Assembly: GCA_029204225.1 (NCBI GenBank)
Contig: MU833218.1
Coordinates: 1-59,506 of the forward strand
Length of the DNA: 59,506 nucleotides
Source: Diphasiastrum complanatum
Taxonomy: Eukaryota > Streptophyta > Lycopodiopsida > Lycopodiales > Lycopodiaceae
Reading direction: 5' to 3'
Shown in pieces: positions 34,207 to 47,580 of the stretch; within the stretch, counting starts at the first letter, position 1, and each line of letters opens with the position of its first letter. The notes below the pieces were generated by a model, which did not search any database, was not told the DNA's origin, and saw only the letters and a program-made list of their open reading frames with translations. A program made the translations under genes and the position numbers.

Positions 34207-35148
34207 TCACAATCTTATAGTACCTTCACCTTCAATAGTGTGAGTACTATTGTCACCAAGATGAACAAATTTCTTCGTGTTGTAAGGCATGTAGGAGTTG
34301 AAAATCTCACGTTGATTGGTCATGTGTTGAGTTGCTCCGGAGTCAAGAAACCATGAATCATCCAAAAATGTGGTTTGTTCTTTGACCATACATACGCCTT
34401 CGTCCACTTCGACCTAGGGGGACATGATGAAACTGTGTTTGCTTATTGATGAGGTTGCTTGGCTACATTCTTCGCTTGGAGAATTCGACAATCCTTGATC
34501 TTATGGTTATTGCACTTGCAATACCTACAAAACATCTTCATCTTCGATTATGGATTTGATCATTGTCCTTGACTTTGAGTCGGCTTCTGATTCGTTGCAG
34601 CCTTCTTGGGGCCTTTCTGCTGCTGTTGCTTAGAGCCTTTGTTGACATATAGAGTCTGAGAGGAGGAAGTAGATGAAGTGTTTTGACTTCTTCTATTGTC
34701 TTCTTGCAGCAACATAGTGATAACTCTAGTAAGAGTTAGATCTGAGTGCGTCGATATGATCATCACTCAATTATCATATGTAGAGGGCAGGCTTGAAAGC
34801 AATGTCATAATTGCATCTTGATCGTATATGACTAATTCGCCAGTGGCCATCTGTTGCAAGAGATTCTTAAACTACTTAATGTGACTGAGAGAGAATCACC
34901 ATTAGACATCTTGAATGTGAGAATTTCCTTCAAAGATGTAACTTAGTAGTCAAGATGTCCCAAACTTCTTTCAAAGTTCTGGTTTCAGCTATGTGTCCAA
35001 TCAGAGTATCTGATATATTAAGGATGATGAGCACAAAAGCTTTACCATCCTTCAATTTTCACTTTGAGTCTTATGTGTCGTCTTTAGATTTTGCTTTGAT
35101 ACCTGTAACAACATCTCACAACTCATTGGCGATTAGCAAGGTCTTCAT
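34207..35148 (-). pseudogene. gag, zinc knuckle and protease start of copia-B
   Basis: The gag start is at the ATG read from 35148. Compared with the copia-D copy it is broken by frameshifts and small losses between 34770 and 35140. The HSDLTLTRVITMLLQED block is open at 34766-34560. A knuckle (CRYCK) lies near 34530, and the protease start LDSGATQHM is in 34407-34207. Confidence 0.83.
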
Positions 35149-35477
35149 CTTAAATTTCCACAAATGATAATTGGATCCATTCAGCTTGTCTACGATAAGA
35201 CCGACTTTACTTTGAGAATGCATATGGAACTTAGTTTGTTGATTGTATCAATGATGCTAACATGTAGTGATGCCACCAATCGGAAATCAATTCTCTGATA
35301 CTAAAAGATGATACGAACTGAAGAATATGATATCAATTTGATATCGTGAAAGATATCAAGTATTAGAGCTTTTCGCTTTGATATCGAAATAGTATTAGGC
35401 CCTGATAGAGATCACAAGTCTGATACTGACGGTTCAGATAAAGAAGTAGTGATCAAGCACCAATACTTTGATAGTAT

Positions 35478-35511
35478 GTTCTGATACCATGTTAGGTAAG
35501 CTTTGATACCA
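35478..35511 (-). promoter_or_regulatory. Primer-binding site of copia-B, with a second copy
   Basis: The minus strand reads TGGTATCAAAGC (35500-35511) next to the LTR edge. A second similar site, TGGTATCAGAAC, is at 35478-35489. Confidence 0.7.
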
Positions 35512-35588
35512 TGTCGAAAATAGGATAGATAAGGAATAGTGGAAACTTCCTACTTCCAATGCATGACTACGTCTATCAAAAATTGTAA
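35512..35588 (-). repeat. 5' LTR remnant of copia-B (77 bp)
   Basis: It matches the first 77 bases (plus-strand reading) of the copia-C LTR at 38113 onward, with only a few differences, then switches to gypsy integrase sequence. Confidence 0.85.
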
Positions 35589-36333
35589 CTGATCTTGACC
35601 ATAGACAAGCTGGAATGGCGTTTGATTCGTACTACCCTTGCAAGTTGTTCTGAATGCCCATAATGCTGAATAAAGCTTATGTTCCCAATCAGAATGACTT
35701 GCTTCAACTGTTTTTTGTCATAACGTTGCAGAGAATCTTATTGGAAGATTCAGCTTGTCCATTATCCCTAGGATAGTATGGAGTACTAAATCGATGAATA
35801 ACGGAAAAGTCTTCCAACAGACACTTTATCGTTTCATTAACAAAATGTGTTCTGCGATCACTTGCGATCTCGGTAGGACATCCAAATCTAGTAATGACAT
35901 TTTCATAGAGGAACTTAGCCGTTGATTTTGCATCTGCAACTCGAACTGCTTTTGCTTCAACCCATTTGGTCATATAATCAGTTGCAACAATGATATATCT
36001 GGCTTGAGATCCTCGTGCCGCAGAATGAATAGGACCAACATAGTCAAGGCCCCATTTCTCGAATGGTGCTTGCAATAAAACTAGATGTAAAACTTCATAA
36101 TTTTGTCATGTAGGACGACATGCTCATTGACAAACGTCACATGATTGAATATAATTTTTTGTATCTTTATGAAGTGTAGGCCACCAACATCCAGATTTCA
36201 GAAGTTTGTGAACGGTGAGATCCATTAAAAGATGTCCTTCGCCCGTTCCATTATATGAAAACATGATAAGTTCAGGTACTTCATGCGACAAAACACATTT
36301 TCGTAAAATATCATCCATTTCTCGACGATACAA
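35589..36333 (-). pseudogene. Integrase of gypsy G1
   Basis: The zinc-binding H2C2 region lies at 36333-36124 (GHLLMDLTVH, CDVCQ). The core lies at 36075-35704, with WGLDYVGP, ASDRRTHF and NGQAESSNK supplying the D, D and E positions. A frameshifted C-terminal part follows to about 35589. A stop between the zinc domain and the core shows decay. Confidence 0.88.
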
Positions 36334-36890
36334 TTATCCAGCAATCAATTGATAAGGTTGTGTCTTAAGAATCAATTGTCTCTTCTGTACTTTTATCAAG
36401 GAATCATTGGGCTGGCCTAGCATCAGATATTCAACAATATCGGTTTTCCACTCAGGTATTGCTTCACCATAGAACAACACAGCATCTAGTAGTTCATCAT
36501 CCACTTTAGTATTAACTGTTGCTGATTCAATCTTTGAAACATGATCGTTCAGATAGTGTTGTTTACCCTTTCGAACCACAACTCGAAAATCAAATTCGGT
36601 CAATAAAAGTAACTTGCAATACGCCCCGTGTTACATGTCTTGTTCACCAAATAAAGTAACGGGTTATGATCAACATAAAATGCAAAATGCGTTGCCAATA
36701 GATAATGTCGAAACTTCTTAACAGAGGAAATCATGGCCAATGCTTCGCATTTGGTTGTCAAATAATTCTTCTCAGGATTTGTAAGTTGTCTGCTTGCAAA
36801 CTTGATAGGATAATCCTTCTTATATTCACCTGGCTGCGTCAAAACTAATCCAATCGCATATTTTGATGTATCAGTATGAGCATGAAATTC
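36334..36890 (-). pseudogene. RNase H of gypsy G1
   Basis: The frame 36842-36600 has the gypsy RNase H blocks PIKFASRQLTNPEKNY, TTKCEALAM and YVDHNPLLYL. It continues in the next frame at 36603-36334 with the MTEFDFRVVVRKGKQH block and a linker to integrase. Confidence 0.85.
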
Positions 36891-37858
36891 AATTGTCCAT
36901 ATTGGAGCTCATAGTATTGGTGCAGAAGCCAAAGATTTCTTTAATATTTCAAATGCTTCCAATGTCTCTACTGTCCAAATTGGTACAATAGTCTACTTGT
37001 ATACAGGTCCTGCTAAATCCGCAAAGAATAGAATAAATATCTAATAGTAATTTGCATGGCCCATAAAAACATAGACTCTTCAAATCGTTCCTGGTGGCGA
37101 TAACTCAATAATGACTTTGATTTTGGAATAATCCGTAGCAATTTAATGTTTGATATCACATGTCCAAGGACAACTCCATGAGTAACTCAAATTTGACACT
37201 TTTTTGGATTTAAGGAGACTTGGTATTTGCGACAACGTTCAAATACGTTTTCCAAAGGATCCAAATGGTCTGTATCCGCACTATGGACTCCGAGATCATC
37301 CAAGTAGATTTCAAGAAATTTCTGCAAGTAGTCTTTGAAGTCAAACTGCATCACCCTTTGAAATGAACTAGGTGTATTACAAAGTCCAAATGGCATAACT
37401 TTATAAGCATAAGTTCTCCATTCTGTCGTAAAAGCTATTTTATGGCGATCCGCAGGTGCGATATTGACTCCACTAAATCCATCCAAAAGACTATATGCTT
37501 CTGCTCCAGCAAGACGGTCCAAAATGCTTTTAGTAAAGGGTAACGGAAAGTGATCCTTCCATGTCACTTTGTTCAAAGCTTTGAGATTCACACAAATTCT
37601 CATCTTCCCATTCTTCTCAGGAACAATGACAATTGGCGAAACTCATTCTGTATGTTCGATTTCATAAATAAAGTCAACTTCAAGTAGTCTTTGGAGTTCT
37701 TTCTTTATAAGTTTAGTAACGTTTGGATTAGAGCGATAAAATTTTGTGACCTTTGGAACTACATCAGGCATTAAGAGTATCCTATGCTCAACAACCAAGG
37801 TAGGAATTCCCTTGAGATCCTTGTACGTCCAAGCAAAACAATCTTGGTACTTAATCAA
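36890..37858 (-). pseudogene. Reverse transcriptase of gypsy G1
   Basis: The part 37858-37643 has the lead-in DCFAWTYKDLKGIP. The next part, 37603-37187, has RICVNLKALNKVTWKDHFPL, the YSLLDGFSGVNI block, MPFGLCNTPSSFQRVM and the catalytic YLDD. A stop and a short gap lie between them. The thumb region to 36890 is frameshifted. Confidence 0.88.
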
Positions 37859-37873
37859 TAACTTCCTTAATGC

Positions 37874-38112
37874 TTAAAACTGTTCAGGAGTAAGTTGTGC
37901 TCCAACTTGAACAATTTTCTCTGACTCTCCTTGTTCAGCAAGATTCATTGGCTGAGTCCTAGTTGGTCCATTGTAAACCTCCTTTGATTCTGTTACTTGC
38001 TCTTCTGATTCACGATGAGCCTTGGGTAATATAATCACAACATCATCCATAAAAAGTATAGCATTTGAAATGCTTTGGCATGTCATTCTGGACTTCCTTT
38101 GATTGTTCCTTT
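37874..38112 (-). pseudogene. Protease-reverse transcriptase linker of gypsy G1
   Basis: A charged open stretch (residues such as HRESEEQVTESKEV) leads into the reverse transcriptase. It is cut at 38112/38113 by the copia-C LTR. Confidence 0.6.
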
Positions 38113-39246
38113 TGTCCGAAATAGTATAGATAAGAAATAGTGAAAATTTCCTACTTCCAATGCATGACTACACCTATCAAAAATTGAACAAAGCAGTAGT
38201 GATGGGAATCACGTCCAATCTTTAGCAACTAACTTGAAATCGCTAGATACCAAGTGATTACGTAGCCAAACATTAAGTATTGAATTCTCAAACAATTTCT
38301 ATCAGTTACAAAAGCAATACAGAGATGCATGCATTATGACACATACAGAACGCAATAAAAGATAGTATTGACTAAAAACAAAATCAAATGCTAATGAGCA
38401 CAAGACAATAGCAGATAAAAATCGCACACTCTAAGCTATCTCTGAGTAACTAAGAATAAGTCTAATAATAAGTAACTCTGCTAATAAGCAGTAGTACAAT
38501 AGCAACTCTAAAATAAATTTCTAAAAGACTTAGCTAGAATGCTCAAGAGAGTTCAAGCTTGAAAGCTTGATAGAAAGCTAAATGATCTGCTTGATAAGAG
38601 TGCAAGAAGCGTTGTCTAATAACACTCAACTCCTTCACAATTCACAACATTGATTAATGACTTAAGAAGAGATATATGAGCAGTTGATTTATACTAAATG
38701 TTTAGGTCTGCTGGCATTCATCCAGTTCCTTCTCAGAAATAATTGATGATAAGCGACGACAATTGCCATAAACAGTTTTTCTGCATAAATGAACTAAAAT
38801 TGTCACTCTGCATAAATGAACTAAAACTGCCATAGGCGACAGTGTCGGCTTTTGGAAAAATGTGACTCATGTCCTTAATATTGGAGTAGTCTCACATTTT
38901 GCCAAAGTCATTTCCTTAATGTTTGAGGCACTTTGAAAAAATGCAAAAAGTGTGACTCCGCATTTTTAATCGTAATTCCTGACAAGCAATAGTGTCGCAA
39001 AAAGACGAAAAGGTGACACTATAATTTTACACGTAATTTCTGACTAGAGAAAAAATGACATTGTCGAATTTTGTAGGAGAGAAAACCCGACACTGTTGTC
39101 GAACTCTGTGTAATTCTACAGACTGTGTAAAAACACTTGTAATTTTGCAGACTGAGAAAAACATGGAAAAAACTGTAGTACTGGATAAACAATGGATGAA
39201 AATTTAAACTGATTAGCTGATTAGTAGGAAGGAGAATAATCCAACA
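38113..39246 (-). repeat. 3' LTR of copia-C (1134 bp)
   Basis: On the minus strand it starts TGTTGGATTATTC after the polypurine tract and ends CTATTTCGGACA, giving TG...CA ends. It contains a GCGACA-type repeat module at about 38750-39110 in plus-strand reading. Confidence 0.85.
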
Positions 39247-39255
39247 CTCCCCCTT
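39247..39255 (-). promoter_or_regulatory. Polypurine tract of copia-C
   Basis: The minus strand reads AAGGGGGAG immediately before the LTR start, and it overlaps the last codon of the RNase H frame. Confidence 0.88.
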
Positions 39256-39856
39256 AATCTGAATCCTTGAATGCCTTGACCTTCAAACTTAGTTTCACGT
39301 AGAACCTTCTGTGTGCTTCCAAGCTTAATGCTTTGGTAAAAATATCTGCTGTCATATCTTGCATTCTACAATACTGCAAGTCTACCTCCTTGTTGAGAAA
39401 TTTGCTTCTAACGAAGTGATACTTTAGTTCAATGTGCTTGCTCTTGAAATGAAGCCTAGGATTGGCTGATAAAGCAATGGCACTTTGATTATCACAAAAT
39501 AATGTCGTCGGAACATATTGATTCAGACCGATATCTAAGAGTAAGTTCCTCAACCAAATTGCTTCCTTTGTAGCTTGAGAGGCTGCAATATACTCTGATT
39601 CAATAGACGATAGAGCTACCAAAGATTGCTTGCGACTGTTCCAAGAAATTGGACCATTGTTGAGGAAGAATGTAAATCCAGAAGTGAATTTATGAGTGTC
39701 TACATCTCCTGCCCAACTTGCATCTGTGAAATAACTAAGTAGATTGAGTTTTTCATTGTCGACTGCTCCATAACAAATGCAAAAGTCCATATTAGCTCGA
39801 AGATATCTCAAGACTCTGATAAGAGCCTTCCAATCTGTTACACCAGGGTTGGTCAT
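39254..39856 (-). pseudogene. RNase H of copia-C, 200 codons open
   Basis: This is the longest uninterrupted retroelement frame of the window after G1 gag and protease. It shows VLRYLRANMDFCICYG, DASWAGDVDT, GPISWNSRKQ, SSIESEYIAASQATKEA, LFCDNQSAIAL, the HFKSKHIELKYHFVR block and DMTADIFTKAL at the end. The domain looks complete, but the polyprotein upstream is broken by stops and by G2. Confidence 0.9.
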
Positions 39857-39876
39857 AAACTAACTGAGAGAGCTGA

Positions 39877-40957
39877 CTACAAAGCTATGGTACAAATCCT
39901 TGCGTACATAAGAGATCCTATAATAGAATGGTAAGGATACTCACGCATCTGCTGCTTCTCATGAATCGTTTGAGGACACTGGTCCTTTGACAATTTGAGA
40001 TCTGGTTCCATTGGTGAGAGAGCTAACTTGCAATTAATCGGATTATATCTGACTAACATGTTGTAGATGTACCTCTGTTGAGTAATGTAGATCAACTTTT
40101 GATTTCACTCTTTGTGGATTTGAATACCAAGATAGAAATGAGCTTCGCCCAGATCGGTCATGTTGAATTCGGAAGATAGCATTGTCTTGGCCTCGTTTAC
40201 CAGATTGGTACTGTTGTTGAAAAGCAATGTATCATCCACATATAGAGTGTTGTAGTGCTTTGAAGTAAACATTAGAATCTGAAGAGCTTGGCATGTAGCC
40301 ATGATCAATAAGGAAAGTATTGATCTTTTGAAACCATGCTCGAGCAGATTACTTCAAGCCATAAAGTGCCTTATGGAGTTTACACACATGATTGTGTTTA
40401 CCCTCGATAATATAACCTTCGGATTGCACCATGTAAATGTCTTCTTCGATAATCTCTTTGAGATATGTTATTTGTACATCCATTTGATGTATTTTCAGTT
40501 CTGCTGCAACGGCAAATAATAGCAAAAGTCAAATAGAAGGATGCTTGACTACTAGACTGAAGGTCTCAGCGTAATTGACGTTGTATACCTGAGAAAATCC
40601 TCTGGCAACAAGTCATGTTTTTCTCCTGTTCATGCTTCCATCTGCATTGTACTTGTCTTTGAAAATCCATTTGCAATCAACTAAGTTTCTGCTAGTAGGT
40701 AATTTGACAACCATCCATGTCTGGTTTTATACCGACTAGGTGGTCTGCTTGCTCTTGAAGATCTTCTGGGTAATAGAGGAAGTTGATCATTTCCATCATA
40801 CTATAGTTGCTGAACTGCAACATCATCATCTTCTGATTCGTCGTTGATATATTGTTCGTCAAGAGTAGAAGACCTTGAACCTTCAATGGAAATAGTCGAC
40901 TGAGGAACTGGAAATAGTCGACTGAGAATTTGACAGGTTGGCTACATGGGCACTGCC
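39877..40957 (-). pseudogene. Reverse transcriptase and linker of copia-C
   Basis: LYVDDTLLFNN with the catalytic YVDD and MTDLGEAHFYLGIQIH lie in 40308-40105. KALxGLK sequence lies at about 40370. The linker (40886-40692) is frameshifted. The segment stops at 40957-40959 where the LTR of G2 begins. Confidence 0.85.
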
Positions 40958-40959
40958 TT

Positions 40960-41270
40960 TATAAAGTCCTCAATCCAAGGATCCTATTCTAAGCATGCCA
41001 ATCACAAGCAACACAAGGGAACCTGATGGTGGACAAACCAACCCAACCAAACCTAGATCGAACGGATCTAGCCCCCAAGCTATGGATCAATCATAAAGAG
41101 GAGTATGGCATCACACCAGTAGCATCCTGCCACCGGTCATGCTATCAAGCATACACTAGTGAGAGCCTAATAAGTATACTTATATCCTCCAAGGCTCGTG
41201 CACCACTAGTAGTGCACTGTGACATCTCACTGGACATCTCTACAGCCTATATGGGCCATGTCATCCAGTT
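40960..41270 (-). repeat. 3' LTR of G2, part 1
   Basis: It matches 47101-47405 with scattered differences and a short extra CACCACTAGTAGTG segment near 41208. It is interrupted at 41270 by L2, with CAGTT as the last five bases. Confidence 0.88.
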
Positions 41271-41818
41271 TGTGAAAATATTGTAAAATTAAAATAATAT
41301 TAAACTTAGAGATTCAAGTTTTGGGGTTTGTCCAAACTTGAGGTAGACTAGTCTAGTAATTTTCCAATCAGAGTCAAGTTAGTTTTTTGTCTTCATAGTA
41401 ATGTGTAGGTCTAGAACCTATCAAGAAGCATTTGAGGCTACTCTTGTAGGTCAAAGGATTCTCAAAAAGAGAGATTCTCAAGTCTTATCCATCTCTCTTT
41501 TTGTCATCTAGTAGAGAGGTAGAGACAATGTGGCATCTAGATTGTTCTCTCTCTCCACGAGTTCTAGAAGGTCTCTTGTATTATAAATAAGGCGGCTTTG
41601 TACCACAAGAATACACTTTTTCAAGTAAAGCTTCCATTTGATTCATTTGAGGTGTAATGATAGTTAGATTGTGATGAATGCTCTTGCCTTCATGCTAACT
41701 AGCTTGCCAGTGTTTTCCATTTTATTCGTTTTTGGAATAGAAGCTAGTTTAGTGTGCAATCATTCATTCTCTTGATCCTTTGTACTTGCAGCTGGTTCAC
41801 ACGTGTGAAAAGTTCACA
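41271..41818 (+). repeat. 5' LTR of L2 (548 bp)
   Basis: It starts TGTGAAAATA and ends AAGTTCACA right before the primer-binding site. A perfect 14-bp palindrome, TTCACACGTGTGAA, lies at 41796-41809, nine bases before the end. A TATAAATAAGG box near 41583 could be the LTR TATA box. Confidence 0.85.
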
Positions 41819-41830
41819 TGGTATCAAAGC
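41819..41830 (+). promoter_or_regulatory. Primer-binding site of L2
   Basis: TGGTATCAAAGC directly follows the LTR and fixes the plus orientation. It is the same sequence as the copia-B site. Confidence 0.85.
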
Positions 41831-42574
41831 TTGCTAGGAGAATACACATCTAATCATTGCTTTGTCAAATGGAATGACTTCTCATCATTGTTGGTGAAAT
41901 TTTGCCTCTTACTAGCACTCGATTTTAAGCTAACTAGATCCACTCTCATCATCACTTATTAATGTATCTTTTTCTTTGATTTCAGAGCTATGCGGCCTAC
42001 TATAGCAGCACATGTGAGGCCTCTAATCAAGATAGAGTGGGGGCTATGTTACTTCTCATCTTTTCCATCCATGTTGCATATGAATGGAAAGCTAATCAAG
42101 TGTAGATTGTGATGCAAGTGACCTCAAGAGGATTGGTGGATCCTAAGGAGTGTTCTTTGCACTCAAATTGAGGCATATTGAAGAAGAAAAATAGAGTTTT
42201 ACATGCTTGAAGGCTGTACTATCAAAGATCCTTTATTGTAGGAGTCAAAATAGCAAATTTTGACTATTTCTCAATTTTCTTCAATCTAAGAAGCATTGTT
42301 TGGATCTATGATCCTATGAATGGATGAAACTTCCTACATGATAAATCTGACTTTTTTAAGCTATTTCACACGTGTGAACTCAGATTTACTTCATCCACTT
42401 TTGCTCTGAAAAATTAAGTGCAAATTTTGACTAGCACCTAGAAATTGTTATTTTTGGCCTTCTTTGAGTTCTCAATCATTTGTTACTTGATTCCAAGTGA
42501 TCAATAGTTTACATTTGATTAGTTTTGAGCCTCTGAAAACATTCATTTAGTAAGCCAAAATCAATTCTCTAGGC

Positions 42575-43299
42575 ATGACTGCAATGGGATCTTATCTATT
42601 AGAACAAAGTGAGAGACTCACTTCTACAAATTATGGTCCATGGAAAGTGAGGATAGAATCCATTCTTGTACTTCAAGATCTAATAGATATAGTGAATGGG
42701 AATGAGGAGGAGCCTACTAATCCTCAAGAAGAGACATTTAGCTTTAAAACATGAAGAGCAACACGTTCTCAAGAAGCATGGAGTACTCTTCAATCCATTT
42801 ATGAGTCTAAAAACACTTCAAGACTCCTTACTCTAAGAAATATGATTTTTCAAAGTTTTCAAAGAAAGGATGAAAGTGCTTCATCCTATGTTTCTAGAGT
42901 CAAGGATCTCCAAAAAAATCTTTGTTGCGTAGATGATTCTATCAAATCCAAAGAAATTGTTCAAGTTATTTTGAATGGATTAAGTGAGGATTTTGATACC
43001 ATTGTTCAATCTTATGCAATTAAAGAGGACTTACCCTCTTTAGAAGCCTTACAAGGAGTCTTGATAGCCGAGGAGTATAGGCATCAAACTCGAGTGGCAA
43101 GATTGGGAGATTGTCTCTCAAGGATGGAGGAAGTGATCAAGCACTCTTCACCAAATCCAAGGAGAAGAGAAAAGACAAGAAGAATGGCAAGAGCTCCAAG
43201 GACAACACAAAAGCAATGGAGAAGACATCCGAGGAGGAACCAAGCTCATCCAATGTGAAGAAGAACAAGTACCACACAGATTTGGCCTCTACCCTTTGA
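42575..43299 (+). pseudogene. Copia-type gag of L2
   Basis: The ATG at 42575 opens a capsid with the LTSTNYGPWKVRIESIL start. A stop near 42750 follows. The capsid continues open at 42842-43096 with YVSRVKDLQKNL, VVILNGLSEDFDT-like and LEALQGVLIAEEYRH blocks. After a frameshift a lysine/serine-rich tail (KSKEKRKDKKNGKSSKD) runs to a stop at 43297-43299. There is no zinc knuckle. Confidence 0.82.
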
Positions 43300-43440
43300 C
43301 ACTTTGATCCAACCATGGCTGCAGACAACCGGACCCCTCCTTGAAGCAATGGAGTTTTACTCGGCGCTCTTCCATTCTGAGATTAACATGGGCCTCGCCC
43401 TTCACGCTTACACCACCTGGGACAAGGACAAAGCTCGTCC
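43300..43440 (+). other. GC-rich insert of unknown origin inside L2
   Basis: This segment is clearly richer in G and C than its surroundings and keeps one frame open for about 45 codons (QPWLQTTGPLLEAMEF onward, including FHSEINMGLALHAYTTWDKD). It replaces the part of L2 where the rest of the internal region and most of the 3' LTR should be. It resembles a captured piece of host coding sequence, but I do not recognise the protein. Confidence 0.4.
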
Positions 43441-43442
43441 AT

Positions 43443-43539
43443 CTTATTGTTTTTGGAATAGAAGCTAGTTTAGTGTGCAATTGTTCATTCTCTTGATCCT
43501 TTGTACTTGCAACTGGTTCACACATGTGAAAAGTTCTCA
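43443..43539 (+). repeat. Truncated 3' LTR of L2
   Basis: It matches 41723-41818, the last about 97 bp of the 5' LTR, with few differences (for example CACATGTG for CACGTG in the palindrome). The upstream part of the LTR is missing. Confidence 0.88.
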
Positions 43540-43544
43540 CAGTT

Positions 43545-43727
43545 CCCCAATGACTCACTGATATACCCATACCAATCCCCCATCAAGTGTTTAGGCTTGC
43601 AACCATTAATTATGACCATGTACACATAAGGGTCCCAAATCCCTTATAGTCACAATTAACTTACGGGTTGTCGGTCTACCGGTCCCTAGTGTGGACACAC
43701 TACCCGAGACCAGTCATGGGCATGACA
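43545..43727 (-). repeat. 3' LTR of G2, part 2
   Basis: It continues the G2 LTR (matching 47398-47580) from the L2 target duplication to the TGTCATG start (minus strand). Confidence 0.9.
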
Positions 43728-43740
43728 TTCTTCCCCCCTT
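43728..43740 (-). promoter_or_regulatory. Polypurine tract of G2
   Basis: The minus strand reads AAGGGGGGAAGAA immediately before the LTR start TGTCATG. Confidence 0.85.
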
Positions 43741-43779
43741 ATTCAAGTTTTGTCCTCAAAACTTAAAACTGGGGAGGTT

Positions 43780-44290
43780 CCTCCTTAAGCTTCCTTCCTG
43801 TTCCCAGAAATCATCATCGTCTATACATCATTTTCATCGAACCAAATGCTTGGTAACTATACGATTTCTCAATCGTTTAGTTCTTGTATCCAAGATCTTT
43901 CCGGGTTCAAGTGGAGACACCCTTGATGATTCATCCAATAGGTCCAATTGATCTCCAGATCCACGATGCTCTCCTTCACGTAGACTCTTTCAAAGACGGC
44001 TTACGTGAAATACGGGATGCACTTGAGATCCATCCGGGAGTTCCGATTGGTAAGCTAAGGATTCGATCTTTTTCAAGATCTTAAATGGTCCTCTATATCT
44101 AGAGGACAATTAGTAATGCTAGCCGGTATGCATTATACTTGAATCCATCGAGAATAAAAAATACCCAACCCCCCACTTGGAAGTCTCTCGGTAATCTTTT
44201 CAAAATTTGCATAAAGTCGGTCCCCATCCTGGGTACACTAGACATTCTCACGTGAAATCCGTAGCATTTCCTGCATATCATGTAGGACCT
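43780..44290 (-). pseudogene. Integrase C-terminus and chromodomain-like tail of G2
   Basis: On the minus strand, in changing frames, there is the sequence typical of gypsy integrase C-termini. An ELPDGSQVHPVFHVSRL block lies at about 43985-44040. It is followed, after a charged stretch, by ILDTRTKRLRNRIVTKHLVR near 43850-43900, which resembles the start of a chromovirus chromodomain. Frameshifts and stops are frequent. The rest of pol is deleted. Confidence 0.7.
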
Positions 44291-47086
<2,796 letters not shown>

Positions 47087-47099
47087 GGCTCTGATACCA
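47087..47099 (-). promoter_or_regulatory. Primer-binding site of G2
   Basis: The minus strand reads TGGTATCAGAGCC directly inside the 5' LTR. Confidence 0.88.
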
Positions 47100-47100
47100 A

Positions 47101-47580
47101 TATAAAGTCCTCAATCCAAGGATCTTATTCTAACCATGCCAATCACAAGCAACACAACGGAACCTGATGGTGGACAAACCAATCCAACCAAACCTAGATT
47201 GAACGTATCTAGCCCCCAAGCTATGGATCAATCATAAAGAGGAGTATGGCATCACACCAGCAGCATTATGCCACCGGTCATGCTATCAAGCATACACTAG
47301 TGAGAGCCCAATAGGTATACTTATACCCTCCAAGGCTCGGGCACTGTGACACCTCACTGGACATCTCTGCAGCCTATCTGGGCCACGTCATCCAGTTCTC
47401 CAATGGCTCACTGATATACCCATACCAATCCACCATCAAGTGTTTAGGCCTACGACCATTAATTATGACAATGTACACATAAGGGCCCCAGATCCCTTAT
47501 AGTCACAATTAACTTACGGGTTGTCGGTCTACCGGTCCCTAGCGTGGACACGCTACCCGAGACCAGTCATGGGCATGACA
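47101..47580 (-). repeat. 5' LTR of G2 (480 bp)
   Basis: This is the intact LTR copy, TGTCATGCCC...CTTTATA on the minus strand. It is used above to recognise the split 3' LTR. Confidence 0.9.

Larger units (their letters stand above)
31578..35588 (-). mobile_element. Ty1/copia retrotransposon (copia-B), decayed
   Basis: On the minus strand the order is a 77-bp LTR end (35588-35512), primer site, gag, zinc knuckle/protease, integrase, reverse transcriptase and partial RNase H. RNase H stops abruptly at about 31578 after SSIESEYIAAS, so the polypurine tract and 3' LTR are gone. The 5' LTR is cut after 77 bp, where the gypsy element G1 begins. It is a close relative of copia-C and copia-D. Confidence 0.88.
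41271..43539 (+). mobile_element. Gag-only LTR element L2, inserted in the G2 LTR
   Basis: This 2269-bp element is flanked by the perfect 5-bp target duplication CAGTT (41266-41270 and 43540-43544). It has TGTGAA...TTCACA-type ends, a full 5' LTR (41271-41818), a primer-binding site, a broken gag, a GC-rich segment of unknown origin (about 43300-43440), and only the last about 97 bp of the 3' LTR (43443-43539). No protease, integrase or reverse transcriptase is present, so it depended on other elements for mobility. Confidence 0.85.

Noticed and set aside
41026-41286. 86-codon open frame
   Set aside because: It lies in the G2 LTR on the opposite strand and runs into the L2 insertion; the other LTR copy does not preserve it.
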